This document shows, piece after piece, positions 1 to 9,178 of a stretch of 36,530 bases of DNA (positions are counted from its first letter, which is position 1; each line of letters begins with the position of its first letter). The position numbers and the translations under genes are program-made. The DNA comes from Pseudomonadota bacterium (GTDB lineage Bacteria; Pseudomonadota; Alphaproteobacteria; Acetobacterales; Acetobacteraceae), in contig JAJZEV010000159.1 of NCBI GenBank assembly GCA_021805665.1, positions 1 through 36,530 of the forward strand, given 5' to 3'. A model generated the notes under the pieces. The model saw only the letters and a list, made by a program, of their open reading frames with translations, did no database searches and was not told the DNA's origin.

Positions 1-1
1 C

Positions 2-2125
2 CCGCGGGTTTTCGTCGCTATCGCGCCCGACGGAACCGTGACCATAATCGCCGCGCGCTCCGAGATGGGCACCGGCATCCGCACCAGCCTGCCGATGGTC
101 GTGGCGGATGAAATGGAAGCCGACTGGACGCGCGTGCATGTGCGTCAGGCACCCGGCGACGAAACGAAATACGGCAACCAGGATACCGACGGCTCTCGCA
201 GCACGCGGCATTACCTGATGCCGATGCGCCAGGTCGGCGCCGCCGCCCGCGCCATGCTGGAAGCCGCGGCCGCCAAGCGGTGGAAAGTGTCGGTCACCGA
301 GGTAACGGCAATCGACCATTTCGTCGTTCATACCCCGACCGGCCGCAAGCTGGGTTTCGGCGAACTGGCGGCCGATGCAGCCAAGCAGCCGGTTATCGAA
401 ACGTCCAAGCTGCGCCTGAAGGACCCCAAGGACTTCCGCTATATCGGCAAAGGCAAGGTGGCGATCGTCGATCTGCGCGACATCACCACGGGCAAGGCGG
501 CATACGGCGCCGATTCCCGGCTGCCCGGCATGAAGTACGCGGTGATCGCCCGGCCGCCGGTCGTCGGCGGCAAGCTGGTGTCGTTCGATGCGACAGAAGC
601 CATGAAGGTGTCCGGCGTCGAAAAGGTGATGGAGGTCCAGGGCTGGCCCTGGCCGTCCAAGTTCCAGCCGCTGGGCGGCGTTGCCGTCATCGCACGCAAC
701 ACCGGCGCGGCGATCATGGGGCGCGACGCACTGAAAGTGGTGTGGGACGACGGCCCGAACGCCAGTTATGATTCGGACAGCTATCGCAAGGAACTGGAAG
801 AGGCCGCACGCAATCCAGGTCAGGTGGTGCGCGACAACGGCGATGCCGATGCGGCCCTGAAGTCGGCCGATAAAGTCGTCGTCGGGGAATACTACCTGCC
901 GCATCTGGCCCATGTCAGCATGGAGCCGCCCACCGCGACGGCGCATGTCGTCAACGGCAAGGCAGAGATCTGGGCGTCGGTGCAAAGCCCGGGCGGCACG
1001 CGAGAGGATGTCGCCAAGACCCTCGGCATTCCGGAATCAGACGTCACGGTGAACGTCACACTGCTGGGCGGTGGCTTCGGGCGCAAATCGAAGTGCGACT
1101 TCGCGCTGGAAGCCGCACTGCTTTCCAAAGCGCTCGGTGCCCCGGTCAAGGTGCAGTGGACGCGTGAGGACGATGTCCGCCACGATTTCGTCCACACGGT
1201 TTCGGCCGAACGGATCGAAGCCGGAATCAAGGACGGTAAGGTGGTCGCCTGGCGTCACCGCACCGTGGCGCCGACGATCATCTCCACTTTCGCCGCTGGG
1301 GCCAACCATCAGGCGCCGTTCGAACTGGGGATGGGGGTGACCGACCTGCCGTTCGACATCGCCAATATCCGCTGCGAAAACCCCGCGGCCGCCGCGCACA
1401 CCCGCATCGGCTGGTTCCGTTCGGTTTCCAACATACCGCACGGTTTCGCGATCCAGTCGATGGTCGCCGAAATCGCCCACGAAACCGGCCGCGACCCGAA
1501 GGATATGCTGCTCGAACTGATCGGGCCGGCGCGGATCGTCGATATCGGCCCGTCGGTCAAGGATTTCTGGGACTATGGGGAGCCGGTGGCGAGCTATCCG
1601 ATCGATGCCGGACGCCTGCGCGGTGTGGTCGAACTGGTCGCCGAAAAGGGCGAGTGGAACCGCAAGCTGCCCAAAGGCCACGGCCTTGGCATCGCCGTGC
1701 ATCGCAGCTTCGTCAGCTATGTCGCGACCATCGTGGAGGTCGCGGTGGACGACAAGGGTGTGCTGACCGTCCCGCGCGTCGATACCGCCATCGATTGCGG
1801 CACGTTCGTCAATCCGGAGCGGATCCGCTCTCAGATCGAAGGCGCCGCGATCATGGGGCTGAGCCTGGCCAGGCATGGCGAGATCAGCTTCAAGAACGGC
1901 CGCGTACAGCAGGGCAATTTCGACGACTTCCCGGTTGTTCGGATCGACGAGGCCCCGATGGTGACACATGTTCACATTGTCCCATCCGGTCCCGACGTTC
2001 CGCCCAGCGGAGTAGGGGAGCCAGGGGTGCCGCCGTTCGCGCCAGCGCTTTGCAATGCGATTTTCGCCGCGACCGGAAAGCGCATCCGCAGCCTGCCGAT
2101 CGGTAAGCAACTCGAATCCATCTGA
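2..2125 (+). CDS. Xanthine dehydrogenase family molybdopterin-binding subunit (IorB-like), 5' end cut by the window
   Basis: Large subunit of a molybdenum hydroxylase of the isoquinoline 1-oxidoreductase/aldehyde dehydrogenase type; it would oxidise an N-heterocycle or aldehyde and pass electrons to a small 2Fe-2S subunit encoded outside the window. The frame is open from base 2 with no start, giving 707 visible residues. Family members are usually somewhat longer and begin with a Tat or other signal, so the N-terminus lies upstream. Visible marks are the early [18 protein letters not shown] block, the glycine-rich GGGFGRKS loop that contacts the molybdopterin cytosine dinucleotide cofactor, and the GVGEPGVPP motif near the C-terminus, whose Glu is the expected catalytic base. 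It stops at a TGA just before a strong hairpin, so it is the last gene of its operon. Substrate cannot be told from sequence. Confidence 0.87.
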   Translation, partial: PRVFVAIAPDGTVTIIAARSEMGTGIRTSLPMVVADEMEADWTRVHVRQAPGDETKYGNQDTDGSRSTRHYLMPMRQVGAAARAMLEAAAAKRWKVSVTEVTAIDHFVVHTPTGRKLGFGELAADAAKQPVIETSKLRLKDPKDFRYIGKGKVAIVDLRDITTGKAAYGADSRLPGMKYAVIARPPVVGGKLVSFDATEAMKVSGVEKVMEVQGWPWPSKFQPLGGVAVIARNTGAAIMGRDALKVVWDDGPNASYDSDSYRKELEEAARNPGQVVRDNGDADAALKSADKVVVGEYYLPHLAHVSMEPPTATAHVVNGKAEIWASVQSPGGTREDVAKTLGIPESDVTVNVTLLGGGFGRKSKCDFALEAALLSKALGAPVKVQWTREDDVRHDFVHTVSAERIEAGIKDGKVVAWRHRTVAPTIISTFAAGANHQAPFELGMGVTDLPFDIANIRCENPAAAAHTRIGWFRSVSNIPHGFAIQSMVAEIAHETGRDPKDMLLELIGPARIVDIGPSVKDFWDYGEPVASYPIDAGRLRGVVELVAEKGEWNRKLPKGHGLGIAVHRSFVSYVATIVEVAVDDKGVLTVPRVDTAIDCGTFVNPERIRSQIEGAAIMGLSLARHGEISFKNGRVQQGNFDDFPVVRIDEAPMVTHVHIVPSGPDVPPSGVGEPGVPPFAPALCNAIFAATGKRIRSLPIGKQLESI

Positions 2126-2130
2126 CCGGC

Positions 2131-2174
2131 GGCGGCACCGAATATGCACATCCCCGTGTGCGTTCGGTGCCGCC
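2131..2174 (+). terminator. Long hairpin after the molybdenum hydroxylase gene
   Basis: A perfect 12-base inverted repeat (GGCGGCACCGAA at 2131-2142, TTCGGTGCCGCC at 2163-2174) encloses an inner 5-base repeat, GCACA/TGTGC. It starts 5 bases after the stop codon and is followed by CTGGTTTCT, only a weak T run. It most likely ends the hydroxylase transcript before the LysR gene. A protein-binding role is less likely but not excluded. Confidence 0.6.
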
Positions 2175-2218
2175 CTGGTTTCTAATCGACTGCCTGACGA
2201 TGTCGCGCGGACAAAGGT

Positions 2219-3136
2219 GTGATCGATAAGCTCGAATTCCTCCTGGCACTGGCGCGTGAACGGCACTTTGGTCGGGCGGCGGAGGCGTGCCATGTGACGC
2301 AGCCGACTTTGTCCGCCGGACTGAAGCAACTGGAAGGCATGCTTGGGGTGCTGCTGGTTACCCGGGGCGCCCGGTTTCAGGCCCTGACGCCAGAGGGCGA
2401 GCGTGTGCTGGACTGGGCCAAGCGTATCGTCGGCGATGCCCGGACCATGCGGCAGGAAGTGCGGGCGCTGAAGCAAGGCCGGCTGGTCGGGCATCTTCGG
2501 ATTGCCGCCATTCCCACGGCACTGGCAATGGTGTCCGCCCTGACGACGCCGTACCGGGCACGGCATCCCGATATTCGCTTCACCGTCAGGTCCGCCACGT
2601 CGATCGAAGTCCTGACCGCCCTGGATAATCTGGAAATCGACGCCGGGATCAGCTATCTCGACAACGAACCCATCGGGCGGATGCGCGCGATCCCGCTGTA
2701 TCGCGAGCAGTACCGTCTGCTGATCGCCGCCGACAGCCCGTTCGGAAGCCGGACGGAGGTCACCTGGGCCGAGGTCGGCCGCATTCCGCTGTGCCTGCTG
2801 ACGCCGGACATGCAGAACCGGCGTATCATCAATCGTCTGTTGTGCGAGGCCGGCATGCTGGAGCCTGCGCCGACGCTGGAATCCAACTCCGTGATCGTGC
2901 TGTTTTCCCATGTCCGAACCGGTCAATGGGCCAGCGTGATGCCGGCCATTCTCGCCGAAACGCTGGGGCTTGGCGGTGCGGTCAGGGCGATACCCATCGT
3001 GCAGCCGGCGGTGACGCATACGATCGGCTTGCTGGTGCCCAATCGCGACCCGATGACGCCCGCGACCGCCGCACTGGTCGCGGAGGCACAGCGTCTGGCA
3101 CCGTTGCTCGATACCGAGTTGGCTGCTGGTCGATAG
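2219..3136 (+). CDS. LysR-family transcriptional regulator of the formate dehydrogenase operon
   Basis: 305-residue LysR-type regulator. Residues 1-60 form the winged helix-turn-helix (FGRAAEACHVTQPTLSAGLKQ is the recognition region). The rest is the two-lobed effector domain beginning near GHLRIAAIPTALAM. Start chosen at GTG 2219, directly preceded by AAAGG; spacing is tight, but no better start keeps the HTH. It lies upstream of and in the same direction as fdsG, the arrangement of FdsR regulators that control fds operons in other proteobacteria. An ATAG-N7-CTAT palindrome, typical of LysR sites, overlaps its stop codon and faces fdsG. I infer that it activates the fds operon, perhaps sensing formate. 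The family call is sure; the target is inferred from position. Confidence 0.9.
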   Translation: MIDKLEFLLALARERHFGRAAEACHVTQPTLSAGLKQLEGMLGVLLVTRGARFQALTPEGERVLDWAKRIVGDARTMRQEVRALKQGRLVGHLRIAAIPTALAMVSALTTPYRARHPDIRFTVRSATSIEVLTALDNLEIDAGISYLDNEPIGRMRAIPLYREQYRLLIAADSPFGSRTEVTWAEVGRIPLCLLTPDMQNRRIINRLLCEAGMLEPAPTLESNSVIVLFSHVRTGQWASVMPAILAETLGLGGAVRAIPIVQPAVTHTIGLLVPNRDPMTPATAALVAEAQRLAPLLDTELAAGR

Positions 3137-3150
3137 ATGTATTCTATCGA
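3130..3150. promoter_or_regulatory. Perfect palindrome, likely LysR operator for the fds operon
   Basis: TCGATAGA-TGTAT-TCTATCGA is a perfect 8-base inverted repeat with a 5-base centre. It contains ATAG-N7-CTAT, the classic form of LysR-family (OxyR/CbbR-like) sites. It overlaps the regulator's stop codon and is centred about 86 bases before the fdsG start. A candidate promoter lies downstream: TTGATG at 3168-3173 and a poor -10 (CGAATA, 3192-3197). This would place the site near -63, the usual position for LysR activation. The repeat is seen directly; the role is inferred. Confidence 0.6.
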
Positions 3151-3225
3151 ACCATGGATCTACTGCCTTGATGTTCGGGGAAACCTGGCATCGAATAGGG
3201 AACCCGATGAACGGATAAAACAAAA

Positions 3226-3702
3226 ATGCCTGAGTTCGAGGTTTGGAACGAACAACGAGGTAACGAAGTAATCGCTGCCTTTGTTCAGGAGGAAGGCGCG
3301 GCATTACCCATGCTGCATGCCCTGCAACAGACGTTCGGATACATCCCGCGTGCGGCGGTTCCCATGGTTGCCTCGGCGCTGAATGTGTCGCGGGCGGAAG
3401 TGCATGGGATTGTTTCTTTCTATCACGATTTTCGCGAGGCCCCGCCGGGCACCCATGTGCTGAAGCTGTGCCGGGCGGAAGCCTGCCAGTCGATGGGCGG
3501 CGACGCGATTGCCACGGCCGCGATCGCGGAGTTGCAAATCGGCTGGAGCGAAACCACCCCGGACGGCCGCATAACGCTGGAGCCGGTATTCTGCCTGGGC
3601 TTGTGCGCCTGTGCGCCCGCCGCCATGTTGGACGATAAGGTCGTCGGCGCGCTGGACACCGCGCGTCTGTCCGCTCTGCTTGAAAATGTGAGGCAGGCAT
3701 GA
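3226..3702 (+). CDS. fdsG: NAD-dependent formate dehydrogenase gamma subunit
   Basis: 158-residue thioredoxin-fold 2Fe-2S protein, homologous to NuoE of complex I. The cluster ligands are Cys82, Cys87, Cys123 and Cys127 (LCRAEAC and FCLGLCAC). In Fds enzymes it joins FdsB to form the diaphorase module that passes electrons from formate to NAD+. Length is normal for the family. ATG 3226 is preceded by GGATAAAACAAAA, so the ribosome site is weak. It is the first gene of fdsGBA-fdhD-fdsD, and its stop overlaps the fdsB start in an ATGA. The enzyme is cytoplasmic; no signal peptide is seen. Confidence 0.95.
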   Translation: MPEFEVWNEQRGNEVIAAFVQEEGAALPMLHALQQTFGYIPRAAVPMVASALNVSRAEVHGIVSFYHDFREAPPGTHVLKLCRAEACQSMGGDAIATAAIAELQIGWSETTPDGRITLEPVFCLGLCACAPAAMLDDKVVGALDTARLSALLENVRQA

Positions 3703-5258
3703 GGCCGCGTATCTATCTGTCGCGCGACGCCGGTTCGTTGGCGCTGGGCGCGGACGAAGTCGAAACCGCGATCCTCGCGGCCGGCCGTCAGCGTGGCCTG
3801 GATATCGAAATCGTTCACACCGGGTCGCGCGGTCTGTTCTGGCTTGAACCCATGATCGAAGTGCCGACCTCGGCCGGGCGCATCGCCTATGGCCCGGTGC
3901 GCGCGACCGATGTCGGTGCGATGTTCGATGCGGGCCTGCTGGATGGCGGCCCGCACGCAAGCCGGTTGGGGCGGCCGGAAGAGATCCCCTTCCTGAAGCG
4001 CCAGACCAGGCTGACCTTCGCCCGTTGCGGCATCGTCGATCGCCTGTCGCTGGACGATTACCGGGCGCATGGCGGTTTCCGCGGTCTGGAACAGGCGATT
4101 GCCATCGGGCCGGAAGCGACCGTGGAAACCATCGTCGAATCCGGCCTGCGCGGGCGTGGCGGCGCCGGATTCCCGACCGGCATTAAATGGCGCACCGTCG
4201 CGCAGGCCAGCGCCGCGCGGAAATACATCGTCTGCAACGCCGACGAGGGCGATTCTGGCACCTTTGCCGACCGCATGATCATGGAAGGCGACCCGTTTGT
4301 CCTGATCGAGGGCATGACGATCGCCGGGCTCGCCGTTGGGGCCGATAAGGGCTTCGTCTATATCCGTTCCGAATACCCGCACGCCATCGACGTGCTGGCC
4401 AGGGCGATCGCGATTGCCCGGCGCGCGAACTGCCTGGGCAAAGGTGTTCTTGGGTCGCGGTACGATTTCGATCTGGAAATCCGGGTCGGCGCCGGAGCCT
4501 ATGTGTGCGGCGAAGAAACCTCGCTGCTGGAAAGCATAGAGGGCAAGCGCGGCGTGGTGCGCGCCAAGCCGCCGTTGCCCGCGCACAAGGGCCTGTTCGG
4601 ACTGCCGACCGCGGTCAACAATCTGGTCTCGCTCGCGTCCGTGCCGGTGATCCTGGCCGATGGTGCGGCCGCCTATCGCGATTTGGGCCTGGGGCGGTCC
4701 AGGGGCACCATGCCGATCCAACTCGCCGGTAACGTCCGCCATCGTGGATTGTTCGAGGCTGCGTTCGGCATGACCTTGGGCGAACTGGTGGACGATATCG
4801 GTGCCGGCACCGCGTCCGGCCGCCCGATACGGGCGGTGCAGGTCGGGGGGCCGCTGGGGGCCTATTTCCCGCGCGCGCTGTTCGATACGCCCTTCGATTA
4901 TGAGGCGTTTGCCGCCAGGAACGGACTGATCGGCCACGGCGGCGTGGTGGTGTTCGACGACACCGTCGATATGGCCCGTCAGGCGCGCTTCGCGATGGAG
5001 TTCTGCGCGATTGAATCCTGCGGCAAATGCACCCCCTGCCGCATCGGGTCCACCCGCGGGGTGGAGGTCATCGATCGCATCCTGCGCGGCGAAAAGCGTG
5101 CCGAAAACCACGCGCTGCTGACCGATCTCTGCGAAACCATGCGCCTCGGCTCCCTGTGCGCCCTGGGCGGTTTCGTGCCTTACCCGGTTACCAGTTCGCT
5201 TACCTACTTCCCCGAGGATTTCGGTCTCCCGGCGCCCTTTGCTTCGGCAGCGGACTGA
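3699..5258 (+). CDS. fdsB: NAD-dependent formate dehydrogenase beta subunit
   Basis: 519-residue NuoF-like subunit that binds FMN and NAD(H) and carries one 4Fe-4S cluster; it is where electrons from formate reduce NAD+. The first ~110 residues resemble the thioredoxin-like N-terminal extension of Fds/Hox beta subunits. RGRGGAGFPTGIKW (151-164) and GAGAYVCGEETSLLESIEG (about 263-281) form the FMN/NADH site. The cluster ligands are in SCGKCTPCR (Cys440, 443, 446) plus a Cys near 486 (LCALGG). It overlaps fdsG by four bases and is followed by fdsA after a 10-base gap, consistent with one mRNA and a stoichiometric complex. Confidence 0.95.
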   Translation: MRPRIYLSRDAGSLALGADEVETAILAAGRQRGLDIEIVHTGSRGLFWLEPMIEVPTSAGRIAYGPVRATDVGAMFDAGLLDGGPHASRLGRPEEIPFLKRQTRLTFARCGIVDRLSLDDYRAHGGFRGLEQAIAIGPEATVETIVESGLRGRGGAGFPTGIKWRTVAQASAARKYIVCNADEGDSGTFADRMIMEGDPFVLIEGMTIAGLAVGADKGFVYIRSEYPHAIDVLARAIAIARRANCLGKGVLGSRYDFDLEIRVGAGAYVCGEETSLLESIEGKRGVVRAKPPLPAHKGLFGLPTAVNNLVSLASVPVILADGAAAYRDLGLGRSRGTMPIQLAGNVRHRGLFEAAFGMTLGELVDDIGAGTASGRPIRAVQVGGPLGAYFPRALFDTPFDYEAFAARNGLIGHGGVVVFDDTVDMARQARFAMEFCAIESCGKCTPCRIGSTRGVEVIDRILRGEKRAENHALLTDLCETMRLGSLCALGGFVPYPVTSSLTYFPEDFGLPAPFASAAD

Positions 5259-5268
5259 AAGGAAACGC

Positions 5269-8121
5269 ATGTCCCTGATCAGCGAAATCGACTACGGCAC
5301 CCCCGCCAGCCACGCGGACAAGACCGTCACGGTCACCATCGACGGCTTTGCGGTCACGGTGCCGGAAGGTACCTCGATCATGCGCGCGGCGATGGAAGCC
5401 GGTATCCAGGTGCCCAAGCTGTGCGCCACGGATTCGATCGAGGCCTTCGGTTCGTGCCGGCTGTGCCTGGTGGAGATCGAGGGCAGGGCCGGCACTCCGG
5501 CCTCCTGCACCACCCCCGTCGGGAACGGCATGGTGGTGAAGACGCAGACCGGGAAGCTGAAGAAGCTGCGGCGCGATGTGATGGAGTTGTATATCTCCGA
5601 CCATCCGCTGGATTGCCTGACCTGCGCGGCCAACGGCGATTGCGAACTGCAGGACATGGCCGGCGCGGTGGGCCTGCGAGAGGTGCGCTATGGCCAGGAA
5701 GGCGCCAACCATTTCGATGCGGTCAAAGACCAATCCAACCCGTACTTCACCTTCGATCCCGCCAAGTGCATCGTCTGCTCGCGCTGCGTGCGCGCCTGCG
5801 AGGAAGTGCAGGGCACCTTCGCGCTGACCATCGACGGACGCGGTTTCGCCTCTCACGTCGCCGCCGGCATGGATGAGCCGTTTCTGGCGTCGGAATGCGT
5901 GTCCTGCGGCGCCTGCGTTCAGGCGTGCCCGACCGCCACGCTGATCGAGAAATCCGTTATCGAGATCGGCCAACCCGAACATTCCGTGGTGACCACCTGC
6001 GCCTATTGCGGCGTTGGCTGCAGCTTCAAGGCCGAAATGCGCGGCGAGGAAGTCGTGCGGATGGTCCCGTATAAGGACGGCAAGGCCAATCACGGCCATT
6101 CCTGCGTCAAGGGACGGTTTGCCTGGGGCTACACCAACCATCGCGACCGTATCCTGAAACCGATGATCCGCGAACGGATCAGCGATCCCTGGCGCGAAGT
6201 CAGCTGGGACGAAGCCCTGGGTCGCGTCGCCAGCGAATTCAAGCGCATCCAGGCCCAGCGCGGGCGCAATTCGATCGGCGCGATCACCTCCTCCCGCTGC
6301 ACCAACGAAGAAACCTATCTGGTGCAGAAGCTGGTCCGTGCGGTGTTTGGCAACAACAACACCGACACCTGCGCCCGGGTGTGCCACTCGCCCACCGGCT
6401 ATGGCCTGAGTAAGACATTCGGCACCTCGGCGGGCACCCAGGATTTCGATTCGGTCAGCGAGGCCGATGTCATCCTGGTCATTGGCGCCAACCCGACCGA
6501 CGCCCACCCGGTGTTTGCCTCACGCATGAAGAAGCGCCTGCGGGAGGGTGCGAAGCTGATCGTGATCGACCCGCGGCGCACCGATCTGGTCCGCTCTGCC
6601 CATATCGAGGCCGCGTATCACCTGCCGCTGCTGCCGGGCACCAATGTCGCGATGATGAATGCGCTGGCCCATACGATCGTCACCGAGGGGCTGGTGGACG
6701 AAAAATTCGTGCGCGAGCAGTGCGACGGTGAGGCGTTTGCCGATTGGGCGGCGTTCGTCTCCAGACCGGAGAACAGCCCGGAGGCGGCCGCCCATTTCAC
6801 CGGCGTGCCGGCGGAGACAATCCGAGCGGCTGCGCGGTTGTATGCGACGGGCGGCAATGCGGCGATTTATTACGGGCTGGGGGTGACCGAACACAGCCAG
6901 GGCACCACGACGGTGATGGCGATCGCCAATCTGGCGATGGCCACCGGCAACATCGGGCGGGAGGGCGTGGGGGTCAATCCGCTGCGCGGGCAAAACAACG
7001 TCCAGGGCGCTTGCGACATGGGCTCGTTCCCGCACGAACTGCCGGGCTATCGTCATATTTCGGACGACATCGTGCGCGGGCTGTTCGAGAAGGACTGGGG
7101 CGTGCATCTGGATGCCGAACCCGGCTTGCGTATTCCCAATATGTTCGACGCGGCGATGGATGGGTCGTTCCAGGGCCTGTATGTGCAGGGCGAGGACATC
7201 GTCCAGTCGGACCCGGACAGCAAACACGTCATCGCCGGACTGAAGGCGATGGAATGTATCGTGGTGCAGGACCTGTTCCTGAACGAAACGTCCAACTACG
7301 CCCATGTGTTCCTGCCGGGCTCGACGTTCCTGGAAAAGGACGGCACCTTTACCAATGCGGAACGGCGCATCAACCGGGTGCGAAAGGTCATGTCGCCGAA
7401 GGCCGGCATGGCGGACTGGGAAATCACCCAAGCCATCGCAAAGGCCATGGGCGTGAACATGCACTACACGCATCCGTCGGAGATCATGGCGGAGATCGCG
7501 CGCCTGACCCCGTCATTCTCGGGCGTGACGTATGACAAACTGGACGCACTCGGTTCGGTGCAATGGCCGTGCAACGATACGGCGCCGGAGGGCACGCCGA
7601 CGATGCATATCGGTCAGTTCGTGCGCGGGAAGGGCAATTTCCTGATCACCGAGTTCGTCGCGACCGACGAGAGGACCGGACCGCGCTTCCCGTTGCTGCT
7701 GACCACGGGCCGTATCCTGAGCCAGTACAATGTCGGCGCGCAGACACGGCGCACGGACAACGCGACTTGGCACGCCGAAGATCTGCTGGAAATCCACCCG
7801 CACGACGCGGAGGAGCGTGGCCTGCACAATGGCGCCCTGGTCCGCCTGGAAAGCCGGTCGGGCGCGACCAGCTTGCGGGCGCGGATCACGGATCGGGTGG
7901 CGCCGGGTGTCGTCTATACAACCTTCCATCACCCGGACACCCAGGCGAACGTGGTCACCAGCGACTATTCCGACTGGGCGACCAATTGCCCCGAATACAA
8001 GGTGACGGCGGTGCAGGTGGCGCCATCGAACGGGCCGACCGCGTGGCAGGACGAGTACCAATCCCACTCCCGCGAGAGCCGTCGCATCGACCGGGCGGTT
8101 CCTCTGCCGGCCGCCGAATGA
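5269..8121 (+). CDS. fdsA: NAD-dependent formate dehydrogenase catalytic alpha subunit (molybdenum, cysteine-ligated)
   Basis: 950-residue catalytic subunit that oxidises formate to CO2 at a bis-molybdopterin guanine dinucleotide site. The N-terminal NuoG-like part has a 2Fe-2S cluster (Cys52, 63, 66, 80), a His-Cys3 4Fe-4S cluster (His112, Cys116, 119, 125) and two ferredoxin-type 4Fe-4S clusters (Cys167-177 and Cys210-220). The molybdopterin domain begins with Cys244, 247, 251 and 279. The Mo ligand is Cys372 in ARVCHSPTGYG, so this is the cysteine and not the selenocysteine form. The C-terminus is the dinucleotide-binding domain (LLLTTGRILSQYN). Start is ATG 5269 behind AAAGGAAACGC; an in-frame TTG-type extension to 5239 would overlap fdsB and is unlikely. 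The stop overlaps fdhD in ATGA. Confidence 0.96.
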   Translation: MSLISEIDYGTPASHADKTVTVTIDGFAVTVPEGTSIMRAAMEAGIQVPKLCATDSIEAFGSCRLCLVEIEGRAGTPASCTTPVGNGMVVKTQTGKLKKLRRDVMELYISDHPLDCLTCAANGDCELQDMAGAVGLREVRYGQEGANHFDAVKDQSNPYFTFDPAKCIVCSRCVRACEEVQGTFALTIDGRGFASHVAAGMDEPFLASECVSCGACVQACPTATLIEKSVIEIGQPEHSVVTTCAYCGVGCSFKAEMRGEEVVRMVPYKDGKANHGHSCVKGRFAWGYTNHRDRILKPMIRERISDPWREVSWDEALGRVASEFKRIQAQRGRNSIGAITSSRCTNEETYLVQKLVRAVFGNNNTDTCARVCHSPTGYGLSKTFGTSAGTQDFDSVSEADVILVIGANPTDAHPVFASRMKKRLREGAKLIVIDPRRTDLVRSAHIEAAYHLPLLPGTNVAMMNALAHTIVTEGLVDEKFVREQCDGEAFADWAAFVSRPENSPEAAAHFTGVPAETIRAAARLYATGGNAAIYYGLGVTEHSQGTTTVMAIANLAMATGNIGREGVGVNPLRGQNNVQGACDMGSFPHELPGYRHISDDIVRGLFEKDWGVHLDAEPGLRIPNMFDAAMDGSFQGLYVQGEDIVQSDPDSKHVIAGLKAMECIVVQDLFLNETSNYAHVFLPGSTFLEKDGTFTNAERRINRVRKVMSPKAGMADWEITQAIAKAMGVNMHYTHPSEIMAEIARLTPSFSGVTYDKLDALGSVQWPCNDTAPEGTPTMHIGQFVRGKGNFLITEFVATDERTGPRFPLLLTTGRILSQYNVGAQTRRTDNATWHAEDLLEIHPHDAEERGLHNGALVRLESRSGATSLRARITDRVAPGVVYTTFHHPDTQANVVTSDYSDWATNCPEYKVTAVQVAPSNGPTAWQDEYQSHSRESRRIDRAVPLPAAE

Positions 8122-8945
8122 CAGTGCCGCTGGATCGCGCCACCGTTGCGGCGCACACACGCTGGTTCGGTGGCGTCGCGTCGCCGGGTCAGCGCGCCGT
8201 GCCGGAAGAAACCGCGATCGCCTTTTCCTATAACCGCTTTGCCTATGCGGTGATGATGGCCTCCCCGGCGGATTTGGAAGATTTCGCGGTCGGGTTCAGT
8301 CTTGCCGAGGGCGTCGCAGCTTGTCGGGAAGACATCGAGGACATCGAGATCGTGCCGGCCGAAAACGGTATCGAAGTCCGGATGTGGCTGAATGAGACCC
8401 GGATCGAGGCGTTTACCAAGCGACGCCGCTTCCTGACCGGCCCGTCCGGGTGTGGCTTGTGCGGTCTGGAAAGCCTGACCCAGGCGATGCGACAGCCCAA
8501 GGCCGTGACGTCGGACTTTCGTGTCGCGGCCGTGGACCTGGGTGGCGCGATGCGGGCTTTGCATGGGCTTCAACCGTTGAACGCACAAACCAGGGCGGTG
8601 CATGCGGCGGCGTTCTGGCAGCCGGACCAGGGGATCATGGCCGTGCGCGAGGATGTCGGCCGCCATAATGCGCTGGACAAACTGACCGGCGCGCTGGCTC
8701 GGGTTGGCACCGACGCGTCCCGAGGGGCAATTCTGCTGACCAGCCGGGTTTCGGTGGAGATGATCCAGAAGGCATCCGTCGCGGGTGCCCCGGTGGTTGT
8801 CGCGATTTCGGCACCCACCGCGCTGGCCCTGCGTATCGCCGAACAGGCCGGCATCACCGTGGTCGCGATCGCCCGGGATGACGGTTTCGAGACTTTCACC
8901 CATGCCGATCGCATCGTGTTCGAGTGTTCCACCCATGTCGCCTGA
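8118..8945 (+). CDS. fdhD: Formate dehydrogenase accessory sulfurtransferase FdhD (FdsC)
   Basis: 275-residue FdhD protein, which transfers sulfur from a cysteine desulfurase to the molybdenum cofactor before insertion into formate dehydrogenase. The essential CxxC is Cys112-Gly-Leu-Cys115 in GPSGCGLCGLESL. The conserved VGRHNALDKL and LLTSRVSVEMIQKA blocks follow. ATG 8118 overlaps the fdsA stop; the frame stays open far upstream, but that part runs inside fdsA and does not resemble FdhD. In fds operons this gene is called fdsC and sits, as here, between fdsA and fdsD. It serves the FdsA active site and overlaps the fdsD start by 11 bases. Confidence 0.94.
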   Translation: MTVPLDRATVAAHTRWFGGVASPGQRAVPEETAIAFSYNRFAYAVMMASPADLEDFAVGFSLAEGVAACREDIEDIEIVPAENGIEVRMWLNETRIEAFTKRRRFLTGPSGCGLCGLESLTQAMRQPKAVTSDFRVAAVDLGGAMRALHGLQPLNAQTRAVHAAAFWQPDQGIMAVREDVGRHNALDKLTGALARVGTDASRGAILLTSRVSVEMIQKASVAGAPVVVAISAPTALALRIAEQAGITVVAIARDDGFETFTHADRIVFECSTHVA

Positions 8946-9165
8946 CAAACTGATTTATATGGCCAACCAGATCGGCCGGTTCTTCGCCCATCAGCCCGGC
9001 GACAAGGCGGTCGCCAATATCGCCGATCATCTGGTGAAATTCTGGGACCCGCGCATGCGTTCGGCGATCCTGAAACACGCCGAGGCCGGCGGGCAGGGGT
9101 TGCAGCCGGCGGTTTTACAGGCGGTGCTGACGCTGCGGGCAGACGCGGGGCAGGTCGCGGGTTAG
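8935..9165 (+). CDS. fdsD: Formate dehydrogenase delta subunit
   Basis: 76-residue protein matching the small delta subunit of Fds-type formate dehydrogenases (start MSPDKLIYMANQIGRFF, then a helical C-terminal half with FWDPRMRSAI). In known fds systems it is needed for cofactor insertion or assembly and may remain in the complex. ATG 8935 lies inside the last codons of fdhD, so translation is probably coupled. It is the last gene of the operon; only 13 bases separate its stop from the end of the converging nucleotidyltransferase remnant. I see no clear terminator there. Confidence 0.88.
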   Translation: MSPDKLIYMANQIGRFFAHQPGDKAVANIADHLVKFWDPRMRSAILKHAEAGGQGLQPAVLQAVLTLRADAGQVAG

Positions 9166-9178
9166 CGGGTGCCGGGTT

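Noticed and set aside
1037..3700. Very long open frame (887 codons) on the minus strand across the hydroxylase, LysR and fdsG
   Set aside because: It lies antisense to three well supported genes, its protein is rich in Arg, His, Pro and Gly with no family pattern, and such mirrors are expected in GC-rich DNA.
3423..5270. 615-codon minus-strand frame opposite fdsB, and similar ones opposite fdsA, rel and parC
   Set aside because: Codon-phase mirrors of conserved genes; no ribosome site and no recognisable domain.
7563..8117. N-terminal extension of fdhD by 185 codons
   Set aside because: The extension runs inside fdsA in another frame and looks random; FdhD likeness starts at ATG 8118, which overlaps the fdsA stop.
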